Below, piece after piece: positions 1 through 4,348 of a stretch of 7,216 nucleotides of DNA. Made by a program: the position numbers and the translations under genes. Source of the stretch: Planctomycetaceae bacterium (lineage in GTDB: Bacteria > Planctomycetota > Planctomycetia > Pirellulales > PALSA-1355). A model generated the notes under the pieces. The model made no database searches, had not been told where the DNA came from, and saw only the letters and a list, made by a program, of their open reading frames with translations. Each line of letters begins with the position of its first letter. Position 1 is the first letter of the stretch. The stretch spans positions 1-7,216 of the forward strand of contig SXHT01000277.1 of assembly GCA_005773095.1 (NCBI GenBank), read 5' to 3'.

Positions 1-24
1 CTTAAACCACTCGGCCACCTATCC
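1..24 (-). tRNA. tRNA-Ser, 5' part only (truncated by window edge)
   Basis: Read on the minus strand, the 24 bases start with GGATAGGTGGCCGAG and continue into TGGTTTAAG. This matches the acceptor strand and D-arm of bacterial class II tRNAs, in particular tRNA-Ser (GGAnAGGTGnCCGAGTGGTTTAAGG). The conserved GTGGCCGAGTGG D-stem/D-loop block is complete. The anticodon, variable arm and T-arm lie beyond the left edge, so the isoacceptor cannot be named. A tRNA-Leu would usually begin GCC or GCG with a GGTGGAATTGG-like D-arm, which fits less well. The tRNA is transcribed leftwards, so its upstream region is the relic-filled stretch to the right. Confidence 0.8.
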
Positions 25-126
25 GTGTGCCGTTTTTGACGGCTGTTATTTGATTTTCTTGGCTTCCGCCCCTTGTCATCAGCGGGTATTTAACACCCAT
101 TTCGACGTCTGATAGGCCACGGCCAC

Positions 127-164
127 CAAAAACGACACCTGCTCGCGGCTAACGGGCAGGTGTC
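127..164 (-). terminator. Candidate leftward Rho-independent terminator
   Basis: GACACCTGC (134-142) and GCAGGTGTC (156-164) form a perfect 9-bp inverted repeat around a 13-nt loop. On the minus strand the stem is followed directly by GTTTTTGG, giving a five-U run. On the plus strand no T-tract follows, so the direction is leftward. It would stop read-through from the right before the tRNA gene. No intact leftward gene ends just to its right, so it may be a remnant of a lost gene or may insulate the tRNA. The T-run is short, which limits confidence. Confidence 0.4.
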
Positions 165-198
165 AAGACACCACCAGGCCCTTACCCGAGGTGATGCC

Positions 199-342
199 GT
201 GAGCAAGTTTAGCACAGTCGCGAAACCCCGCCCAGACTTCCCGCTCTTTCCCTGAAGGACCGGCCGCTGGGCCAAGAAGGTTCGCGGGAAGTTCGCCTAT
301 TTTGGCGAAGTTGCCGACGACCCCAAGGGCGCGAAGGCGCTG
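199..342 (+). pseudogene. Relic of tyrosine recombinase/integrase N-terminus (planctomycete type), broken
   Basis: Frame 1 from GTG at 199 reads ...KPRPDFPLFP, then a TGA stop at 253-255, then RTGRWAKKVRGKFAYFG followed by EVADDPKGAKAL. The parts 'KPRPDFPLFP-TGRWAKK-RGK-YFG--DDP' match from memory the opening of phage-type integrases common in planctomycete genomes, which usually read 'PDFPLFPHATGRWAKKIRGK'. The stop replaces the His expected after FPLFP. After Leu at 340-342 the similarity ends and the frame closes at 361-363. The SAM-like core-binding region and the catalytic domain with its R-H-R-Y residues are absent, so no functional recombinase can be made. The likely start is GTG 199, which overlaps an ATG-CCG-TGA in another frame. 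The family call rests on recalled motif similarity, not a search. Confidence 0.7.
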
Positions 343-359
343 TCCCCCTCTCTTTGCCC

Positions 360-464
360 GTGAACGGTTACGGTCGTCCATCCCTTGCGGAGGCGAACCG
401 GGCGTTGCAGGATATGAAAGCGGGAAAGTTCGAGGGCACAGGCGTGCTTGATGTTGCTGTGTGA
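360..464 (+). pseudogene. 3' remnant of a zinc-type medium-chain alcohol dehydrogenase (MDR) gene
   Basis: Frame 3 reads VNGYGRPSLAEANRALQDMK then AGKFEGTGVLDVAV, with a TGA stop at 462-464. The pattern 'L-EAN-AL-DM-AGK--G--VL-V' matches the last 25-30 residues of MDR-superfamily alcohol dehydrogenases, where the final helix (typically 'PLEEANEALEDLKAGRIRG') leads into the last beta strand. No Rossmann fold, zinc-ligand region or GHE motif is present upstream; the preceding sequence belongs to the integrase relic in another frame. The left boundary is therefore uncertain. It could be a non-coding leftover or a tail joined by rearrangement. It ends 9 bases before the next start codon and in the same frame as that gene. 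Confidence 0.5.
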
Positions 465-473
465 TTCCAAGAT

Positions 474-1193
474 ATGAATCGAATCGAAGCCCAATCCATT
501 TCGGGCCAGCGTGACAACGCGATCATCGGCGGTTCATCCCTGGTTGAGCCGGATGTGATCGTCGGATTCCGCTACCACCCCGATTGCGGCCCTGCGGTTA
601 TCGGCGCTCATGCGATGCTCCGCAAGGGGACGATCATCTATGCCGACGAGCGGGTTGGCGATTACTTTCAGACAGGCCACTACGCCGTGATCCGCGCGTT
701 TGTGCGGGCGGGAGACTATTGTACGCTGCTGAACCATTCCTGCCTGGAAGGAATCGTGCGGCTGGGCACCGGTGTGCGTATCATGACCAACACCTACATT
801 CCCTCGCGGACCTGGATCGGGGACCACGTCTTCATCGGGCCGGGTGTCACGTTTCTCAACGACCGCGCGCCGGGGAGGGTGGAGCCGATGCCCACGCCGT
901 GCGGGGCGACCATCGAAGATGACGTGATGATCGGTGGCGGAGCGACGATCCTGCCGGGCATCACCATCGGCGCGCGCAGCTTTATCGCCGCCGGCGCCGT
1001 GGTCGTTCGGGATGTCCCGCCGGACAGCATGGTTAAAGGCGTGCCGGGAAAAATCGGGCCGCTGGCCCCTGAGCTGCGCCGGCCGTGTAGCCGGCAGTTG
1101 AGCATCCAGCCGCTGGACATCTGGCATCCCAACGGGTGCAATCCCGGGGCAAGCATCTGGCCGAAATACTGGCCCCAGCAGTGGGAGGACTAA
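474..1193 (+). CDS. Hexapeptide-repeat (left-handed beta-helix) acyltransferase
   Basis: This 239-residue protein probably transfers an acetyl or other acyl group from CoA to an amino or hydroxyl group, likely of a nucleotide sugar or surface-glycan precursor, in the cytoplasm. Hexapeptide turns of the [LIV]-G-x4 type run from about residue 15 to 195: 'IGAHAMLRKGTIIY', 'IGDHVFIGPGVTFLND', 'IEDDVMIGGGATILPGITIG' and 'IAAGAVVVRDVPPDSMVKGVPGKIG'. The block GDYFQTGHYAVIR (62-74) resembles the active-site loop of WbpD/WlbB-like amino-sugar N-acetyltransferases, making His69 a candidate catalytic base; the NDR at 129-131 is also typical. Residues 196-239 form a non-helix tail rich in Trp and Pro (DIWHPN, IWPKYWPQQW). 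ATG 474 is the first start after the upstream in-frame stop at 462, but no good ribosome-binding site precedes it, so the start is uncertain. There is no signal peptide. It is the first gene of a two-gene operon. The substrate cannot be read from sequence. Confidence 0.88.
   Translation: MNRIEAQSISGQRDNAIIGGSSLVEPDVIVGFRYHPDCGPAVIGAHAMLRKGTIIYADERVGDYFQTGHYAVIRAFVRAGDYCTLLNHSCLEGIVRLGTGVRIMTNTYIPSRTWIGDHVFIGPGVTFLNDRAPGRVEPMPTPCGATIEDDVMIGGGATILPGITIGARSFIAAGAVVVRDVPPDSMVKGVPGKIGPLAPELRRPCSRQLSIQPLDIWHPNGCNPGASIWPKYWPQQWED
1183..1189 (+). promoter_or_regulatory. Ribosome-binding site of the ceramidase-like gene, inside the upstream gene
   Basis: GGGAGGA is a strong anti-16S match placed 10 nt before ATG 1200 and overlapping the last codons of the acyltransferase gene. 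A second, poorer AAGG lies only 1 nt from the ATG. The arrangement supports the 1200 start and suggests translational coupling of the two genes. Confidence 0.65.
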
Positions 1194-1199
1194 AAAGGC

Positions 1200-2645
1200 A
1201 TGTTCAAGGCAGCGGTGCGAACGTTCGATGTTCACGGTCACGCGGGCGAGGAATCCTTCAATTACGGCAAAGCCGTCGATCAGGCGCTGGAGCCGAACCG
1301 GGTAACGGTCTGTTACTTCGAATCCGACCGCGACAAGCTTTGTTTGATAGCTTCACACACCCTCACGCACACGTTCGGTCTGTACAATCGGATTCGCGCC
1401 GTGATCTCGCGGGCGATGGACATTCGGCCGGACCAGGTCGTGACCATGAGCAGCCACAATCACTGCTCGGTGCGCCTCTCGTGGGAGCCACAATCGGCGT
1501 TCTGGGGAGAATACCGTCGGGACATACAGGCGGAGCTGACGACTTGTGGTCGCGAGTTTTTTGCGAAGTTGGAAAAAGCAGCTCGAGGATTGGCCAATCG
1601 CACTGTGCCCGTTACGGTGTCCTGGGCAATGGGCCACGAACGGCGCATCCATTACAACCGCAAGGGTCGCCGCGCCGACGGCACAACCTATTTCATGCGC
1701 GAAGAAGAGCGCCTCGCCTTGGGGAAGGATTTTAACGGCGACATCGATGACCACGCCCCGGTCATCGTGCTCCACGACGAACGGGGCGACCCCGTCCTGG
1801 TCCTGCTGCACTTCAACGCCCATCCCGCCACGGCGTTTCATCCGGAGCACCCGATCGTCTGCGGCGAATACGCACAGGTGGCGTGCGACATTGTTTCGGA
1901 GCACTTGGCCCGGAGAAACGGCCCGGTCCCCGTGGCGTTCCTTCAAGGGTGCGCCGGCGACATGAATTCCAAGGGTCTGCTGACCTCCGATTTGGCCTGG
2001 GCCAAACGGCAGGGGAAGCAGTTGGCCGAAACGTATGTCAAAGCTCTGCGGAGTCTGAAACCGTCGGCCAGTCAGAGTTTCGGCTTTGCCCGAGACATCG
2101 CCAATGTACCGCTGAGCCGTTTTCCAAGCCTGGCGGCGCTGAAGCGCGAGCGCGCCGAGCTGGAGGATTTCGTCCGCCGGGCCAAGGCGGGCGACGAGGA
2201 TACGCTCAGTTGCGTGGGGTTGAATTTCACGTCGCGGCTCAGTCCTTTGTTTCGAGCCAAGCTGGTTGCGGCACCCATGAAGTGGAACAGCTATGCGATG
2301 AAATTGCGCCGCAGCGGTGAAGCCGATCGCGCCTCGCGTTTTCTTGAGATGGAGACGTGTGTCTTCCGCCTGGGCGATGTCGCGGTCGTCGGGATGCCCG
2401 GCGAGCCGTTCGTGGGCGTTGCCCGCCAGGTGCGGCGGCAATGCATTGCGCCGCTGACCATTCCGTGCGGCTACACGAATATCTCATTCGGTTATCTGCC
2501 GGATGGGCCTAACTGCGGCGACCGGGAATACATGAGTAGCTTTTATCGTTACACCCGCCACCCGGATTACCGAAAACCCGCCGGCGACGTCCTGGCGAGG
2601 ACCGGCGCACAAGCGGTGAATCGCTTGTTCGAGGCAAACGATTAA
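1200..2645 (+). CDS. Neutral/alkaline ceramidase-like zinc amidohydrolase
   Basis: This 481-residue protein resembles the bacterial, planctomycete-rich branch of the neutral/alkaline non-lysosomal ceramidase family, zinc enzymes that hydrolyse N-acyl amide bonds. Family-like blocks appear in order: SSHNHCS (84-90, cf. THTHSGP), LLHFNAHPA (202-210), FLQGCAGDMN (247-256, cf. FQG-CGD-NP), GMPGEPF (398-404) and GYTNISFGYLPD (424-435). By position, His88, His208, Glu402 and Tyr432 are the best candidates for the zinc site; this is inferred by eye. No signal peptide or membrane segment is visible, whereas characterised ceramidases are secreted. The usual opening 'G-A-VDITP' is also missing, the protein starting MFKAAVRTFDVHG. 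Residues 310-385 are a charged, mostly helical segment before the C-terminal blocks. It lies 6 bp after the acyltransferase gene with a strong ribosome-binding site. True ceramide as substrate is unlikely to be deducible; another N-acyl compound is equally possible. Confidence 0.75.
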   Translation: MFKAAVRTFDVHGHAGEESFNYGKAVDQALEPNRVTVCYFESDRDKLCLIASHTLTHTFGLYNRIRAVISRAMDIRPDQVVTMSSHNHCSVRLSWEPQSAFWGEYRRDIQAELTTCGREFFAKLEKAARGLANRTVPVTVSWAMGHERRIHYNRKGRRADGTTYFMREEERLALGKDFNGDIDDHAPVIVLHDERGDPVLVLLHFNAHPATAFHPEHPIVCGEYAQVACDIVSEHLARRNGPVPVAFLQGCAGDMNSKGLLTSDLAWAKRQGKQLAETYVKALRSLKPSASQSFGFARDIANVPLSRFPSLAALKRERAELEDFVRRAKAGDEDTLSCVGLNFTSRLSPLFRAKLVAAPMKWNSYAMKLRRSGEADRASRFLEMETCVFRLGDVAVVGMPGEPFVGVARQVRRQCIAPLTIPCGYTNISFGYLPDGPNCGDREYMSSFYRYTRHPDYRKPAGDVLARTGAQAVNRLFEAND

Positions 2646-2804
2646 GCGGCCAACTCTCAGTCGCCAAATTTCTCGAACCACCCCTCGGGACAGATCCTTG
2701 TGTCGCTCATGAACGATCACTTTTGCAGCCGCCTCTGCCGATAAATCCGTTTTCAGGCAATGGCAACCCTCCGATTTACCTGCCTCTTTGCGCCAACGAC
2801 GAGC

Positions 2805-2873
2805 GAGTGAACGACCACTCCTCGCGACCGGCGGTCGCGGCTTTATGGGGTCAGTAGCGAGACGGCCGTCTCG
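2805..2873. terminator. Three tandem hairpins in a convergent intergenic region
   Basis: Three perfect inverted repeats lie between the ends of two converging operons: GAGTG/CACTC (2805-2809 with 2816-2820), CGCGACC/GGTCGCG (2823-2829 with 2833-2839, 3-nt loop), and the 16-bp palindrome CGAGACGGCCGTCTCG (2858-2873). The last ends 6 bp from the DUF1501 stop codon. No clear T-run follows any of them on either strand, so they are not classical intrinsic terminators. They may stall polymerase, stabilise mRNA 3' ends or act with Rho. The rest of 2646-2804 shows nothing recognisable. Confidence 0.4.
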
Positions 2874-2879
2874 GCAACT

Positions 2880-4328
2880 TCAGGCCAGGAGTTTTTCGAT
2901 CACCTGGCCCGCGCCGTCGGTGGGGGTGAGTTCGCGGACTTCGCGCTTGTAGCTCAGGCGTTTGTGGTCGAGTCCAAAGAGGTGCAGAACGGTAGCGAAC
3001 CAATCGGTGTGGGACACAACATCTTCAACCGCATGATGGCCGAACTCGTCGGTGCTGCCGTGGGTGTACCCGGGCTTGAGTCCGCCGCCGGCTGCCCACA
3101 TGCTGAAGCCGAGGACGTTGTGGTCTCGGCCGATGGATTCGCCGCGGGCGTCGGCCCCGCGCGGAACCTGCACGGTGGGCAGTCGGCCCATTTCTCCACC
3201 CCAATGGACCAGCGTGGTATCCAACAGGCCGCGACGTTTGAGATCGGCCACCAGCGCAGCGCTCGGCTGATCGACGGCGGTACACATTCGCGGAAGGTTA
3301 ATAGTGATGTTGTTGTGATGGTCCCAGGTTTGTCCGGCCGCGAAGATCTGCACAAAGCGCACACCGCGCTCCACGAGCCTGCGTGCAATCAGGCAGCGCA
3401 TTCCATAGTCCCGAGTGCCGTCGTTGTGAATGCCGTAGAAATCGAGCGTCTCCTGCGTTTCGCCAGAGACGTCGAAGGCTTCCCTCGCGGCCAACTGCAT
3501 CCGCGCGGCGAGCTCGTAGTTGGCGATGCGGGCAGCGAGATCGGATTCGCCGGGGTGCGCGGCCAGGTGACGATCGTTCAGGCGGCGCAGCAGATCGAGT
3601 TGAGCGCGCTGCGGCGCGCCGGCGAGATAATCGGGCGGATCGAGATTCAGGATCCGTGGTTCCGTGGGACGGACCACGGTTCCCTGATAGATGCCGGGAA
3701 GCCACGCATTCGTCCAGTTCTCGCCAGCGAACAACGGATGACCATCGGGATGCGTGAGCGCCACAAACGTCGGCAATTCCTGAGTTACACTTCCCAATCC
3801 ATACACCAGCCAACTGCCGAGCGTAGGCCGACCAGGGGTACCTTGCCCGGTGTTCATGGCGAAGACGCTGGAATGATTGTTGATGTTGGTGCGCATCGAG
3901 TGGATGAGCGTGATGTCGTCTGCCACCTTGGCGAGGTGCGGCAGCGGCTCGCCCAGATGCATACCGCACTGGCCGTGATGATTGAATTTCCAGATCGGTC
4001 CGCGTACCAGACGACTGGCCTGTGCTGGATTGTCGTAGGCCACCTGACCGGGAAACTCCTGCCCGTCCAGCCGTGCGAGTTCGGGCTTGTAGTCGAACAG
4101 ATCGATATGGCTTGGTCCGCCGACCATGAACATTGAGATCATTGCTTTGGCGCGCTGCGCGAAGTGCGGGGGCTTCGGCGCGAGATCGTAGCGTACCGGT
4201 TCGAGCTGCGGCTTACTGGGTGGACCGGTATCGGCGGCGGCTTCGCGGGAGATCAGATCGAGCAGCCCCAGGCCCGCCAGGCCAAACGAACTGCCGTACA
4301 GGAAGTGGCGTCGCGAGCAGAGCGGCAT
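2880..4328 (-). CDS. DUF1501 family protein with Tat signal
   Basis: From ATG 4328 this is a 482-residue exported protein of the DUF1501 family, related to the alkaline phosphatase/sulfatase fold and greatly expanded in planctomycetes. Its activity is not established. The N-terminus SRRHFLYGSSFGLAGLGLL (5-23) is a twin-arginine signal. Family blocks follow: MVGGPSHIDLFDYKP (68-82), HSMRTNINNHSSVF (143-156), WDHHNN (335-340), HWGGEMGRLPTVQ (375-387), GRDHNVLGFSMWAAGGGLK (400-418) and HGSTDEFGHHAVE (423-435). The frame extends to a TTG at 4352 and another ATG at 4346, but the Shine-Dalgarno AGGAG at 4337-4341 sits 8 nt before ATG 4328, and the Tat motif is then properly N-terminal. The usual C-terminal 'RFNGRD-RLTD' is altered here to KREVRELTPTD (461-471). 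It lies 20 bp after the PSCyt1/PSD1 gene in one operon. The Asp, His and Glu residues in these blocks are possible metal ligands, by analogy. Confidence 0.93.
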   Translation of the reverse strand: MPLCSRRHFLYGSSFGLAGLGLLDLISREAAADTGPPSKPQLEPVRYDLAPKPPHFAQRAKAMISMFMVGGPSHIDLFDYKPELARLDGQEFPGQVAYDNPAQASRLVRGPIWKFNHHGQCGMHLGEPLPHLAKVADDITLIHSMRTNINNHSSVFAMNTGQGTPGRPTLGSWLVYGLGSVTQELPTFVALTHPDGHPLFAGENWTNAWLPGIYQGTVVRPTEPRILNLDPPDYLAGAPQRAQLDLLRRLNDRHLAAHPGESDLAARIANYELAARMQLAAREAFDVSGETQETLDFYGIHNDGTRDYGMRCLIARRLVERGVRFVQIFAAGQTWDHHNNITINLPRMCTAVDQPSAALVADLKRRGLLDTTLVHWGGEMGRLPTVQVPRGADARGESIGRDHNVLGFSMWAAGGGLKPGYTHGSTDEFGHHAVEDVVSHTDWFATVLHLFGLDHKRLSYKREVRELTPTDGAGQVIEKLLA

Positions 4329-4336
4329 GCGAACTT

Positions 4337-4341
4337 CTCCT
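4337..4341 (-). promoter_or_regulatory. Ribosome-binding site deciding the DUF1501 start
   Basis: On the minus strand the sequence reads AGGAG, eight bases, then ATG at 4328. It lies inside the short gap after the upstream gene's stop codon (4349-4351). It favours ATG 4328 over the in-frame ATG 4346 and TTG 4352, neither of which has a comparable site, and the TTG would overlap the preceding stop. Confidence 0.7.
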
Positions 4342-4348
4342 GGCATGA

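Noticed and set aside
29..43. Hairpin GCCGT/ACGGC followed by a T-rich stretch on the plus strand, next to the tRNA
   Set aside because: Only a 5-bp stem, and the T-rich stretch is interrupted (TGTTATTTGATTTT). No rightward gene is known to end here, so it is too weak to call a terminator.
253..255. Possible selenocysteine or read-through recoding at the TGA in the integrase relic
   Set aside because: The downstream catalytic domain is absent and a second stop follows at 361-363, so decay is the simpler reading.
448..478. Possible promoter for the acyltransferase operon (TTGATG ... TATGAA)
   Set aside because: The spacer is 19 bp and the -10 would overlap the start codon, putting the transcription start inside the gene.
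534..1241. 235-codon minus-strand frame opposite the acyltransferase gene
   Set aside because: The hexapeptide repeats on the plus strand are unmistakable; the minus translation is Arg/His/Asp-rich without recognisable motifs.
1353..2441. 362-codon minus-strand frame opposite the ceramidase-like gene
   Set aside because: The plus-strand frame carries all the family motifs; the minus frame is rich in Arg, His and Gly in a way typical of shadow translations.
2646..2804. Possible small gene between the ceramidase-like stop and the hairpins
   Set aside because: No start codon with a ribosome-binding site and no protein-like frame specific to this stretch; the minus frame that enters it is an extension of a shadow.
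2964..4136. 390-codon open frame on the plus strand opposite the DUF1501 gene
   Set aside because: It is an antisense shadow of a clearly recognised gene. GC-rich third positions suppress stops in the opposite frame, and its translation shows no family motif.
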